Part shown: positions 45,292 through 57,870 of the stretch, one piece after another | Position numbering within the stretch: position 1 is the first letter of the stretch | How the letters are laid out: each line of letters begins with the position of its first letter | Assembly: GCF_954871325.1 (NCBI RefSeq) | Contig: NC_088775.1 | Coordinates: forward strand, 27,505,561 to 27,569,560 | DNA length: 64,000 nt | From: Gordionus sp. m RMFG-2023 | Lineage: Eukaryota; Nematomorpha; Gordioida; Chordodea; Parachordodidae | Direction of reading: 5' to 3' | Position numbers and translations under genes: made by a program | The notes under the pieces: model-generated | What the model saw: the letters and a program-made list of their open reading frames with translations, nothing else | Databases searched by the model: none | Told to the model about the DNA's origin: nothing

Positions 45292-48200
45292 ATGTCATAC
45301 ATAAGAAATTTTAGACTCGAGGATTTGTTTAAGATTAATCAAGTGTAAGCTTATTTATATTCCATGCATCTATGTATTATTTAGCAATCTAGATCCTTTG
45401 ACAGAGACAGTAATGATTTATTTTTAAAGTAATGTAATGTATTTTTCATAGTATGGCTTATGTTTTTATATGAAATATATGATTCACTGGCCAAGTCTTT
45501 TCAAAGTTTCTGAACATCCTAATGGGAGAATCATGGGATATAGTAATATATTTAAATGTCATAATATATTTATTTTTATTCAAACAATCTATTTTAATCA
45601 TGAAATATGAATGCTAAGTTATGGGGAAAACAGAAGGGCAAAATGAAAATTTACATGGGCATGTTACAGCATTATCAATTGCTCCAGATTATAGAAGATT
45701 AGGATTAGCGGAGTCTTTGATGAAACATTTAGAAGATTATTCTGATAGGTATATTTACCAAAATTCTTTTGATTGGGTGGTTTAATATTTTTGCTTAAAA
45801 AAAATGCCTGTTTTAATTACATTTTCATAATAGTTCGATATTTTATTGTCAAACATAAATAAACTAAAATTTAAATAATAAAAATATTTTGTTTACAGAC
45901 AAAATTGCTATTTTGTTGACTTATTTGTAAGGGTGTCTAATACAGTAGCCATAACAATGTATAAGAAGCTAGGTTATACAATATATAGAAGAGTTTTGAA
46001 TTATTATGCTGGAGATTTTTCTGAAGATGCCTTTGGTAATTTATTTATAAATAATATAATTTAATATTGAGGGGTTTCAATGGAAAACAGCAAAATAAAC
46101 AATTTAAGAGGTGAAAACAGATCCAATCTTAACTCATATGAGTTTAGGCTTAGATTAAAATAAAGTTCCCATTCATTTTATAAAAGATAATTATATTGGT
46201 TTAGTTTGAACTTTTAAAAATTGGTTCATATCTTTTTACACACAAACTTATTAAAATTTTGTATAATTTTAATATTAATTAATTTCATTACACCAGAATT
46301 TAAAAAAAATCATCAAAAATCTTTGAAGATTTTTTTTAAGGAAGAAAGATTTTATTGAAATGCAAAATATTTTTTCTAAAAAATTTTTTATATAACTAAT
46401 CAGTAAATATTCAAATAAAGTAACCCATGACCGGAAAAAAAACAAAATATTTTGTAATTTTTATTTTATGCATAAAAAAAATGTTCTATTAAATCTGATT
46501 TTTTTCAAACTCTGTCTAAAACCCATAAAGGCAACTAACCTTTACTTTAGTCTTATTTCACCTAATATTTCTTATAATTTATTAACTATATAATATAATC
46601 TCCTTAAAAATATTTTTACATAGTATACATTTAAATTATTTTCAAGATTCTTTTATGTCAATTATATTAGGAGAAGGTTAAATTTTAGGACTGTGTTTAT
46701 ATTATATGGGATTGAGTTCAATATTTACCATTTAAATAATATAAGATTTGACTACTTTTTAAAAGACTGATCTGATGTTTACATTGTTTTTATTATTTTA
46801 TAATTGTATGTCTACATATATTTTTTTAAATATAATGTGATATATTATTTGCAACAACAGATTTAAAAATATACAAGTCACATTCATGAACATTCAGGAT
46901 TGCTTTTGCCCTTTACATAAGTATGCAATGTGCCAGAGTTGGGCAGGCCCTCCAGAATAAGAATCTAGATACAGATTCTTTATTAAAAAAAGAATCTTAG
47001 ATGCAGATACTAGTATCTTTTTCAAAATATCAAAAAGATATACTTGTATCTTTTTGTTAAATTAGAGTATCTTAAATACAATATACTTTTAAATTATCAT
47101 TATTAATAAAATTAGAATTTTTTCTAAAATACAGTTTTATTATTTATTTGTGAAGAATATAACAAAAAATGAATATTTACTAAATGGAAGGTGATAAAAA
47201 TTAAAAATTATATTTTATTAATACTTTATTAACACTTTTAACACTAAAATATTTAACATTTTGTGCTCTATATATACATTTTAAATTTACATTTTTACAT
47301 ATTAAAATAATAAGTTTTTTTAAAAGGTTATATAAAAAAAGAATTTCGACAAGTTCATCCTTATATTTTATAAAAAGTAAAAGAAAATTTACGAAAAGGT
47401 CTTTTAATTTAAAAAGAAAAAAAATATAAAGTTTATTCAAAATTTATATATTAACATTTCCCTCTTTTTTTAAATGTCTTCTTTCCTCAGTTTCTTATCT
47501 TCACTTCCAGTCATTCGTTTCTCAATTTCTCCATTAGCTACTTGTTCGTATATCTTGAGATTGTTTGTTTGACCATCTGATTATCGTTTGATGAATCGAT
47601 TATTGAACATCTTTTGTAAACATCGTTGGTCGAACATTGCTTGTTGATTTGCTGTTTGTATTGATCATCCCATTTCTCTTTCAAAATTTTATATATATAT
47701 TTTTTACAAAATTTTTATTTATTTATAACAATCATTTCTATGTCGTAAGTCATATTCTCGCTTTTGAACTTGACTTTGAATTTTGAACTTGACTTTGAAT
47801 TTTCGAATTTTGATCTTGAACCTGAACTTGTTCACTTCTTCCCCCTCTAAAAATTTTTTCAGTATTATCTTTTGTTACATTCGTTGCTCTTTTCTTTATT
47901 ATCCGATATTTAAAGTCCTCTAATACAGGGTTTATCGTATTTTTGAAATCAGCATATAGTTTTAGTGATCCATCACTTTTATAAACTGGAGTGAGTGGAC
48001 TTGCTTATCGTACTTCATCTACTGGTTCTATTATCTTATCATCAATCCATTTTTGTAATTCTTTTATCAAGTCTTTTATATGTAACGCGTCTTGGTGGTA
48101 TAATTTTTGGTTTTGCATCTTGTTTTAAATGTAATTTAACATCACTACGATATATAGGTTTTTTATTAATTTTTGAATTGCATTCTTTTATCAAATTTTC

Positions 48201-51200
48201 TATCATATCATTATTACTTTCCTCGATTAGATTCACAAATTTATTAAGTATGTTTCCGAAAACTTTTATCCACGTCTTTCTCCGAAGTGCAATCTTTTCA
48301 CTTTGGACTACATACGCATTTAAGTTTTGAGTTTTGTCTTCATATCTCGCTTTTATTTGAACAATTCCTAACATCTATTCTTTTCCCATCATAGCCAGTG
48401 AGTCTCGTATCCGATTTATTTAAGACTTTAATTCCTTGCAATATTAATCGGCAATATTGAAAACCTCGACCCGGTGTCGATCTGCATGACTATCAGTATC
48501 TCATTAAGGTATATCATAACTTTATAAGCATCATTTGCCTTGTCATCATCTTCCATATTATTCACATCAACTTTAAATAAACTGTGTTCCTTTTTATCAT
48601 TATTATCCTCTTTTATTTCTTCTATATCGACGGTATTTATATTATTCGAATATCTGGATAGATTATTATTATTGTCTCTATATCTGTTGTTGTATGACTG
48701 ATTATTGTTTCGATTATTATTGTATCTTGGTATGTATCTTGATTCGTTTTGATGTCTACAATATCTATAATTATTTTCATTATATTTATAATTATCATCA
48801 TTATTATATCAATAGTTATTGTAGTTGTTATTATAATTATTTTTATTGTTAAATCTTGTAAAATTATTATACGGTCCTGGCCCATTATACCCCCTATCAT
48901 TATCGTAAACTCCAGGATTATAATTGTTTCGATATCTTGGTTCATAATTATTTGAATGTCTCGAATTAAAATTGTTTTGATATCGTGGATTGAAATTGTT
49001 TTGAAAACGCGGATTAAAATTATTCCCTTGATAATTATTTCTTTGATAATTGTCGTATCTAGGCTTCCATTGACTTCTGTATACGTTATTCGTTTGCGCA
49101 TCTATTCCTCTATTGCGATCATCGTATTTTATAATCCTTCTATCCGTATTCGCTTGATTATCTTTCTGCATTTCTATTTGTTTTATTTCCGTTATGTCTC
49201 CTTCTATTTTTATGTTATCAATTTTATTAATTCTTTTATCATATGCTTCTTCTTCCTCAATCTCCTTTTCTATTTTCATTATCTCTGATATATCTATACT
49301 TTCTATATGTGAAATTTTCTGACGTATCTCTTTATTAGTTGAAAATATTTTTATTCTCTCGATTGTTCTACTATAATTACTGAATCTGCATTTATTACTT
49401 AATATACATAATCTACCCAATTACTGAATGTTTCATTTTTATCTTGTACCACTTCACTAAATTCTTTTAGATACGTTATATACGATTTGTCTGGGTGTAA
49501 TAGTTTGAATCTTTCAAGAACGATTGGCGGATTGCAAAATTCTATTGAAGTACATATTGCTTCTAGCTTAAAATATTGATCTTCAGGTAATTTTTGCGCA
49601 AATGCGTAAGCTTTTTCTGCATCAGAATATTGTGGATCCTTTAAAATATTATCAAATTTTTTTTAAAAAGCTTCAACATTATTATTATAATTTGGACATT
49701 CAATAATAGTATTTTTACTAAAGGTTTCATTATGCTTTTATTATATCACATCAATATTTTATAACTATAATTTATTATATATATATTTATTTAAATACAA
49801 TACGATTAATATTGATAATTTCTTTAACGTCTCTGATATCGTTTGGCCTTCAGTATAAACAATCTCCCGTTGACATCAATATATTCCTTTCCATTTATAA
49901 GTCCATAGGCCTGTTGCATGTCGTCAAGTCTATCATATCGTATTAGAATTATAGTTTTGCTTTCATGTAATTTATATGTCCAATCTCTTTTGTTATTATC
50001 AAAAATTCTTTTTATGCTTATTTCAATTGGTAGCGTAATGATTATCAAGTATACTGTCACCATAGAAAACAGAATAATAATACCGATGAACATGAAAGGA
50101 GATCTTATATGAATTACACAAGGGACATCATATTATTAGGAGACATTTGGATCAAATAAAGAAAAGAGCAACGAATGTAACAAAAGATAATACTGAAAAA
50201 ATTTCTAGAGGGGGGAGAAGTGAACAAGTTCAGGTTCAAGTTCAAAATTCAAAGTCAAGTTCAAAAGCGAGAATATGACTTACGACATAGAAATGATTGT
50301 TATAAATAAATAAAAATTTTGTAAAAAATACATATATAAAATTTTGAAAGAGAAATGGGATGATCAATACAAATAGCAAATCAACAAGCAATGTTCGACC
50401 AACGATGTTTCACAAAAGAATTACAAAAATGAATTGATGATAAGGTAATAGAACTAGTAGATGAAGTACGATGGGCAGGTCCACTCACTCCAGTTTATAA
50501 AAGTGATGGATCACTAAGGCTATGTGCTGATTTTAAAAATACGATAAACCCTGTATTAGAGGACTTTAAATATCCAATACCACTATGATTTAATTTCAAA
50601 ATTATCGAAAGGAGAAAAATTTACAAAAATTGACTTCAAAAACGCGTTTCTTCAAATACCAATACATAAAGAATCTAGAGATTTACTTACAATATCAACG
50701 CACAAAGGTTATTATAGATTTACGAGACTACCTTTTGGTTTAAAAACGTCATCAGCAATTTCCCAATGTACCATGGATAAAATTTTTGGAGATATGAAAG
50801 ATGTCATATTTTACATAGATGATTTATTGATAACTGGTGATAATGATACAATACATCTGAACAACATAAAAAAAGTCTTCGACAAAATAACAAATATGGA
50901 CTTACACCAAACTTTAACAAGAGTGTGTTTATGAAGAAGGAGATAAGATTTTTGGGACATGATATAAACGAAAAAGGCATACATCCGAATGAAGATAAAA
51001 TCAAAGCTATTACAAACATGCCAAAACCAACAACAAAAGAGGAGTTAGCAACATTTTTAGGCATGGCCAGTTATTACAGAAAATTTTTGTGTAACCTTGC
51101 AGACAACAGACCAGCTGAACAAAATTGTTAGCAAGAGATTAAGAGATTGGACATATTAATTACATGAAAGCAAAACTATAATTCTAATACGATATGATAG

Positions 51201-53414
51201 ACTTGACGACATGCAACAGGCCTATGGAATTATAAATGGAAAGGAATATATTGATGCCAATGGGAGATTGTTTATACTGAAGGCAAAACGATATCAGAGA
51301 CGTTAAAGAAATTATCAATATTAATCGTATTGTATTTAAAGAAATATATATATATAATAAATTATCATGGTGGCAGCGGTGTTTATAAAAAGTAAGAGAA
51401 AATTTACGAAAAGGTCATTTAATTTAAAAAGAAAAAAATATAAACTTTATTCAAAATTTATATATTAACATTTACAATAATTAATAAAATATTTAATGAT
51501 GATTTAATTATAATAATCAGGCATTTTAATATAAGTATTAGCCTATTCTTAGCATAAATAGAAAAGGGAGACTAGTATTATTAATGAGTTAAAATATTAA
51601 TTAGCAAAAGATTATTTAAAATAGAATAAATATTTTTCAAATAATTTATCAGACCTTTGCCTTTGGGCATACTTAACATTGTGCCAAAACTAAATAACCT
51701 TTCAATTATAGCTGATTAAGGTATTGAATTATTATATTTTAAAAAATTCCTTAATGGAAGGATAATAATTAAGCGTTTATAATGTATTTCGACTTTCTTT
51801 TTAAAACCTCCAGTTTAATTTTATTTGTATTATTTAACTCCCCAACATTTGTTTCACCAAAATTACATTTTCTTTATTAGATGTGAAATCTATTAATGTT
51901 ATATTATAGTTTGAGCTTGATTATATACTCTGGTACTACATTTAGGGCTTCTTTTAATAATATATTTTGAAAGTATTTTTTTTTACTATCTGACTCAATA
52001 TAATTTCTTAAAATTGGATGTGATTTGATGCCAAAAAGCCTCATTATATTCATATTATAGGAAAATATTTTCTTTTGCCCATACCATCTGGGCAGTTTTT
52101 AATTTAATGTAGATAATATTGTAAACTTGAATTTTTAAAATAACCTATGTCTCTTTTAACCACATATAATATGTTTAACAAAATTTATGTTGAACCCTTT
52201 ATCATTTTTTTGTTTATACAGGTTTTACATTCAGCCTGTGCATTGTCTTTTTTAACTTTTATTTAAAAAAAATTTCCTACTGAAAATTTTAAGATTGGGA
52301 TTATTCAGGGGAACTTAATTCCATAATTTAAATTTCACTACCTTATTCTTCACTACCATGAGTGTTAATCATCCTATGAATTAAAAAATATTAGAAAAAA
52401 TTGGTAATTATATTATATCGAATTACATTTATATATAAAATATAATCTTTACTTATTTTGTTTGGTGTTATTATTTTTTTATTCATCTATCTTAATATGA
52501 GTTGTAAATTTTCAGCTAATTTTGATTGTCAATATATTAAAATAGCGGAAAAAAATAAGGAAATTAATACAAGATTTCAGATGAAAATAAGATGTATACT
52601 GTGATATGTAAATTTTGAACATTAATATTAAAAAGAATCTGTATCTATCTTGTCAAGAAAATGAAAAAGATACAGGATTCTTTTCAGAATAAAGGATCTT
52701 AGATACAGATACTAGTATTTTATTAAAAATGTCTAAAAGTTACTAATTACAAGATATAAAAGGATCTTGTATCTTAGATACAAGTATACGAGGTACTGCC
52801 CAACTATGCAGTGTGCATATTGGCATCAAAATCTGATTTTTAAGGGCTTCCGAAAATAATTTTTGTTTAAAAATTATTATTTAAAACCATTTTCTAATAA
52901 TTTTCTAGGAATGACTATCTATCAACTCCAAAAACTACATATTCGTTTTTATGTTAAATTATTAAACTTAATTTTTAAAATATTTTTTCTCCATATTATC
53001 ATTAGAAGTTAAGTTTCTGGTGTCACAATTTTTGACCCTTCAGGTTTGGTTCTATAAAATACATGTTTAAGGGCTTGGCTTGGATCTCTGGCTAAAAATA
53101 CTTTTAACCAAAGGATGGGCAAGTTGATACAAGATGTTAATCAATGGGTGGGCAGGTTAGTAAAAATATTAATCAATGGGTGTGGCAAGTTGGTGCAAAA
53201 TATTAATCAATGGATGGGCATGAGAAATTTGTTTCCAGGAACATAAGGGGTCTTATTTATAAAATTTTAAACAATGTAGTGTCAGACTTATTATAAACCT
53301 TTACTAATGCTTTGATAATATTACTTAGATATGAGGAAAGCATTATCAAGAGATGTTGAAAAGAAGTCTATTATACCCTTACCACATCCGGTTACCCCTG
53401 ATGAAGTTGATTAA
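45292..53414 (+). CDS. NAA20: N-alpha-acetyltransferase 20, catalytic subunit of NatB
   Basis: NatB with its auxiliary subunit NAA25 acetylates nascent proteins that start Met-Asp, Met-Glu, Met-Asn or Met-Gln on the ribosome, using acetyl-CoA. Six exons give a 173-residue protein (human 178) with all frames in phase: 45292-45344, 45385-45409, 45452-45542, 45619-45748, 45899-46035, 53329-53414. All introns are GT-AG. Landmarks: NLDPLTET at 19-26, MGYIMGK at 54-60, HGHVTALSIAP at 69-79, the acetyl-CoA loop RRLGLA at 82-87, YFVDLFVRVSN at 104-114, and MYKKLGY at 120-126. The C-terminal DMRKALSRDVEKKS and IPLPHPV follow in the last exon. The GNAT fold is complete. Introns are 40, 42, 76, 150 and 7293 nt; the last contains a 5.9-kb hAT and an LTR fossil, and still joins perfectly. 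No clear promoter was seen. Confidence 0.95.
46036..46933. other. NAA20 intron 5, part before the hAT
   Basis: Plain AT-rich intron with donor gtaatt. No element or ORF recognised. Confidence 0.6.
46934..52808 (-). mobile_element. hAT family B, copy 2, in NAA20 intron 5
   Basis: A 5875-bp element with TIRs cagagttgggcag / ctgcccaactatg, opposite in orientation to 17550-20097. TSD caatgtgc (46926-46933) / cagtgtgc (52809-52816), one mismatch. Subterminal agatacagatactagtatct words are present at both ends. About 4 kb of it is the LTR-retroelement fossil. The remaining hAT sequence (for example 52500-52620) matches 17800-17870 inverted; no transposase domain is readable. Confidence 0.88.
47366..51474. 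mobile_element. Ty3/gypsy LTR-retroelement fossil, rearranged, nested in the hAT
   Basis: Old, broken element. A minus-strand part holds a gag-like region with an Asn/Arg/Tyr-rich nucleocapsid-like tract (about 49740-48640), a protease-to-RT linker region (about 48480-48040) and the entry to reverse transcriptase (48010-47640). A plus-strand part (about 50160-51310) holds gypsy-type reverse transcriptase with the FYIDDLL catalytic box and the FLGHDI segment. The two parts overlap as inverted duplicates (47640-48010 with 50160-50560; 49800-50060 with 51150-51310), so two copies, or one rearranged copy, are present. A ~90-bp direct repeat (47366-47456, 51383-51474) marks the edges. It carries many breaks, and no intact gene is present. 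Confidence 0.8.
52817..53328. other. NAA20 intron 5, part after the hAT
   Basis: Contains a three-fold short repeat, atcaatgggtgggcaagttggt (about 53100-53220, ~40-45-bp spacing). The acceptor is ttacttag. Confidence 0.6.
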
Positions 53415-53760
53415 ACAAATTCTTATGAATGAATGCCTTTTAAAAATTATTTGTTGAGTAAAAGTAAATTTATTTGATGATTATAGAAATTACTATTTCA
53501 TAACTTATAGATTACATGGGAAATATAATGAATGGTTATTTTAGGTGAATATAAATAATTGAACTTGCCACATTATCTGTGATATATATTATATGAAATA
53601 ATATGATTTAAATTTGCATAAAAAATAGAAATAAATAGTTATATTTTTATTTGTTCATTTGTTTATCTGTATAATAATAGCTAATATATATTATTATGAA
53701 AAGGTGATGGCATTTAACTATTTTTTGCGACAAAATTAATAAAAGCGATAAATATAAAAA
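53415..53760. other. NAA20 3' flank
   Basis: AT-rich 3' untranslated or intergenic sequence. No polyadenylation site can be singled out and no other feature is seen. Confidence 0.5.
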
Positions 53761-54470
53761 TAGAATTAATGGGATAAGGAATTGAAAGAGGATGTCTAAA
53801 AAAGAAAATATAAGAGAAACTAGTAAGAAAAAGGAAAGAATGTTTGAGGAGACATGGAAGAGATAAAACTTAGAACAAATAATGGTGGTAGTAGGACATT
53901 GTTGTTAGAAAAGGGATTCCATAGGCTGATCGGTCTTTTCGCGAATCCATCTCCAATTCTTTAAAAAAACATTGAGCTTTGCTACCAAAGGGAGTAAGAA
54001 TGGAACAGGAATGGGTATAAATAAGTAGAGGACGAGAGCATGGACTTTATGGTTGAATGATGCTTTCAATTCAGTTATAGTCCCAATCCAGGAGCTGACC
54101 TTTTGATCAAGGAATTAAGGACATTCTATTAAAACTTTTTCCATTAGTTCCAAACATGCCGGTTGGTTCAAATCTGGATGAAATACCTGCGGATTTAAGT
54201 GCACACAAAATGATGTCATTACATTTTATGTGTAATGGGAAACGGCCTCGACAAAAGCGGCAGTGTCTACCCTTGCTATCAACTCTGATTTCGCAATGTT
54301 TACATTGGTACGGTAGAACAATTGAGCTGTCCAATAATCTTAGCTTGTCGGCGGAAAGCAGAAAATCGAGGTTGTTGGAAGGTATGGTTTCCAGAAACTT
54401 GTAACCTGTTCCTTGGTTCAATTTATGAAAATCTGTGAAATCACCATTGTGAAGACTCAATTTTATAAGT
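53760..54470 (-). mobile_element. LINE polyprotein C-terminal fragment
   Basis: Minus strand. 54460-54107 encodes YQCKHCEIRVDSKGRHCRFC, then GRFPLHIKCNDIILCALKSA and GMFGTNGKSFNRMSLIP. This pattern (CxCG..VD..GxHxxxC...R...LNDI...AGI...P.GL...DGKRPDG) is the zinc-binding C-terminal region found after the RT in many animal LINE-type polyproteins. Weaker matches continue to about 53780 (GKAQCFFKELEMDSRKDRS). The N-terminal part, including the RT, is missing, and the frame is lost after 54107. Confidence 0.75.
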
Positions 54471-54595
54471 GACGGAGCCTTTTTTAAGTGAATGTCTCAA
54501 TCTTTCTGTGAACACTAGGAGGGTCATTAGTTTGGGACAATGGAATTTGTTAAATTCCTTATTTGTTGAATTTCTAAGTCGCCGAATTTCTAAGT

Positions 54596-56431
54596 CGAGA
54601 TTTACGTAATCTTAAATAATGTTAGATTTCCTTAATGCTAAATGGATTTTCTTTTTTCAATTTTATTATTTTTCATACAACTTTTTTATTTTTCATACAA
54701 CTTTTTTATTTTCATTTTCCAAGGAAAAAACAAAATCTTTTTTCAAAAAAATACAATAGTCACAATTCAAAAAAATCGATAAAAGAAAATAAAAAATAAT
54801 AACAATCCAAAAAATCGATAAAAGAAATAAAAATAATAATATCTCCCTAAGATTTCATAACATCTCCCTTTTTTAAAAAGATTTTCTAATTTGATCCTTA
54901 TGTCTCTTCCACTGGCCCTTAGCGGTATCCACAGTATATATGAACTTCCCCGATCGGCCCACTATAGCCCCCTTGATCCACTTTACTTTGTCACTATAAG
55001 TTTTCGTCCATACTGATTGTCCTATCTTGAAAAATATACCTCTTTGATCTGCGTGCGTATCGTCTTGTTTGCTCTCATGGGTTTCTTTAATCATTTCAAG
55101 ATGATTCCGAGCATTCCGTCCAAACATCATATGTACTGGGGTTTGTCACGTAGTCGTAGGCTGGGTGTTTCTATAAGCTAATAAGAATTCATTTAGTATT
55201 TTTTTTTATTTTCGTATCCTGCTTCCATTTCCTTCCTCTTCCGAAGTTGTTGATCTTGGATGTGAGTTTAGTCTTGTTGGAATTCGTAAATTTTCCCCTC
55301 TTCGGTAGCTCTGTTTGTTGAATTCTTTTGATCGTGAGTCTCTTAATCTTTTTGTTGCCGATTTCTTTTAATTTTATCTGAGGTGCTGATACATTGTCGT
55401 CCCAGATGTTATATTGAAATATTTTTAATTTACATATATCGAATTTGTATTTTTTGATTTTGGGTGAATATTTTACCTTATTTTTGTCCTTTGAAATATT
55501 TTTCACTTTTATATTGTCATTATTTGATTTGATTTTTTTCACTATTTTTATCTTTTAAAATATTTTAAATTTTTATATCTTGATAATGTCTAGTTGAAGA
55601 CTTGGGTGTTACATCAATTTTATTACACTCATGTAAAATTTTAGTGGTTTTAACGTATAATTTATCCTTTAATAAATACTTTGAACATTTCTTTCTTTTT
55701 GACGTGACTTGCTCTTTTTTCTCTTTACTTGAAAGTGCTAAACTGTAAGAATTTACAGAATCGTTAATGGAAGTCATATGATAAGGCATAAAATCTGGTA
55801 ATTTTTTTGAGTGGGGTGCTTTATCCCTGAATTTTTTGTTTCCTTTATCCATTTCGTTGACATTATCCTTTTTGTATTCGTGTTTTATTTTATCAATAAT
55901 TTTGTTTTCTTCAAATTTTTGAGAATAAATTTCTTGGTCTATCGCGGGAATATAACATGCTTCCTTCCCCTTTAAAATATTTAACATATAATAGTTTAGA
56001 TCCATCATATTTTTCGGCACAGCTTTTTGGGCTAGAATATATATATCGCTGGATTGTAATGAGAGAATAATTATCGCTTTTTTCTTTTTTTCATCTGTAA
56101 TATTGTTCAATATGAAATATGCCTTTAATTTAATAAGAAATGTTGAGAAAGAATCACTGTTTTTTTTAATGGGAATCGAAGGGGTCATCTTATTTACTTT
56201 TATATCGAATTTTAGTTTTTCCCATCGTCGCCACTGATCGATTTACGTTAATCTTAAATAATGTTAGATTTCCTTAATGCTGAATTGATTTTCTTTTTTC
56301 AACTTTATTATTTTTCATACAACTTTTTTATTTTCATTTTCCAAGAAAAAAACAAAATTTTCAAAAAAATACAATTTTTTTTTTTATTTTCTAAGAAAAA
56401 AAACAAAAATCTTTTTATAAAAATACAATAG
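54596..56431 (-). mobile_element. Ty3/gypsy-like LTR-retroelement fossil, internally deleted
   Basis: Minus-strand element. Related terminal repeats lie at about 54596-54862 and 56241-56431 (shared: aatcttaaataatgttagat, tttttcatacaactttttta); the second is shorter. Inside the right repeat is a TGGCGAC-type primer-binding region and inside the left one a purine tract before a TG start, both as expected for this family. 56188-55565 is a gag-like frame (FSTFLIKLKAYFILNN, KAIIILSLQSSDIY). 55130-54873 resembles the tail of gypsy pol after integrase (FFKIGQSVWTK, then WKRHKDQIR). Most of pol is gone. It is old and broken in several places. Confidence 0.8.
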
Positions 56432-56993
56432 GCGGGTTCGGTTCGATTTAGGGAAACTTCTCTTCTCTTTTGAACCAGGGCTTGGTTACGGGTTCAGCTC
56501 AGGTTTAAGAATTTTTGAATTGATAAAATAAAATCTATATTTAAATCATAATTAAAAAACTAGGCATAAATTTGGTATAAAAAATAAATTTCTTATTTTA
56601 TTTATAATATACTTAAAAAATGCAAAGCATACTCATGTATCAATTTTTAGAATTTTATTTATACGTATTAACATAATACAACCGTTGTTCACTCATCCTC
56701 GATCTTTGAGGTGAAAGAATGAATTTCAAATGTGAAAAGATTTTTCAACGTTAACCTATATTAAATATATTCGTGAAAATATGATGAATTAACTTGGATT
56801 GCAAAGAGCAGCAAATATGATTTTGGATAAAATATATAAATCAGGGTGCTCCAGCTAGCAGACTCCCAAAAATGCAAAGTATTTTATTTATCTAATATTT
56901 TAAAATCGCTAAATCCGGCAATTATAGTTAATACTTTTCTCTGCAATCGTTGGCCCTCTTTTAAGTATTTTCTCCTGCCTTTCCTTAGTTGTA

Positions 56994-57169
56994 TCAATTT
57001 TAAAAACGGCTAACTCAATATTTTATTCAGAAAAATATTACGAAATCATGAAGATTTTGTTCATGGAAGTAACAAAGGTTAGACATATATTACCGAAATC
57101 TCGAGGCTTAGAAATTTTTCTGGCTAAAATATTGAGTTAGTTTTTAGAAATCGGCTCAAAACAAGCCTA
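56994..57169. mobile_element. MITE-like inverted repeat of the cggctaactcaat family
   Basis: Arms aaaaacggctaactcaatat and its diverged complement at 57130-57169 surround a ~110-bp centre. Related to 30672-30890 and 29930-30079. Confidence 0.6.
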
Positions 57170-57289
57170 ACGTTAGAAAGGCAAACGTTCTTTCCAACTC
57201 AGCCCCCTTCTATCTTAAATTTTGTAATAAAATTCTTCTTATATATGAAAATATATTTTGATAAAGTAATTTAATTATATCATTGTTTA

Positions 57290-57870
57290 TTTTTTTTGGA
57301 AAAAAATTTCCAAATTATTATCGGCCAGGTTTGAGAAAAATTTTATAAAATTATAATGGGTCGGGTTGGGCTTGGAAAATATTTTTATAAATTGGCTTGG
57401 GGAAAATTTTTTCAAATTATTATCACTTGGACGGTTGGGAATTTTTTTATTATTAACTATGGATCAGATATTGACCTAAAACAAATTATTTTTGCAGGCC
57501 TGGGCTCGGCCTGATCAAAAAACCAAGGCCAATTCATTTTACAACTACCAAAATTATTATGATCTTTGGTTGGGGTTGGGGAAATTTTTTCTTAATTATG
57601 TAGGACTTGGACCTTGCTTAGGAATTTTTTCAATATTAAATATTAGTAGGGGATCAGTATAATAATGATATGGGTATCAAGTTAAAGCTTTAAATATATT
57701 TTGACTCGAAACATAGTATTTAAACTTGGTTTTAATGGATTCTGGCCTGAAGGGGGGAGTGGGTTATAAAGAATAAAAATTGATATTATTTTCAAATAAC
57801 AGGTAACAACTATCATAGGAGTAAGGAGAAAATTCTCATTCCCCGTCAATGCTGACTAACTGGAGCTCTG
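57290..57870 (+). mobile_element. Helitron 3'-end fragment(s), decayed
   Basis: Shares with 16080-16604 the repeated ggttgggcttggaaaatatt words and the terminal tctcattccccgtcaatg; the hairpin has lost its right arm here. A second ccccgtcattcttgaagggt at 58060-58082 may be another end. Confidence 0.55.

Noticed and set aside
46036-46070. NAA20 ending at the in-frame stop soon after 46036
   Set aside because: The 53329-53414 exon supplies the conserved C-terminus (MRKALSRD, IPLPHPV) in perfect phase, so the short read-through end is not the normal product.
47201-47440. 79-codon minus-strand Leu/Phe/Lys-rich frame
   Set aside because: AT-rich chance frame spanning the hAT/LTR-fossil junction; no similarity recognised.
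48637-49288. Ile-rich frames on both strands (110-154 codons)
   Set aside because: They are shadows of the low-complexity gag-like tract of the LTR fossil on the minus strand.
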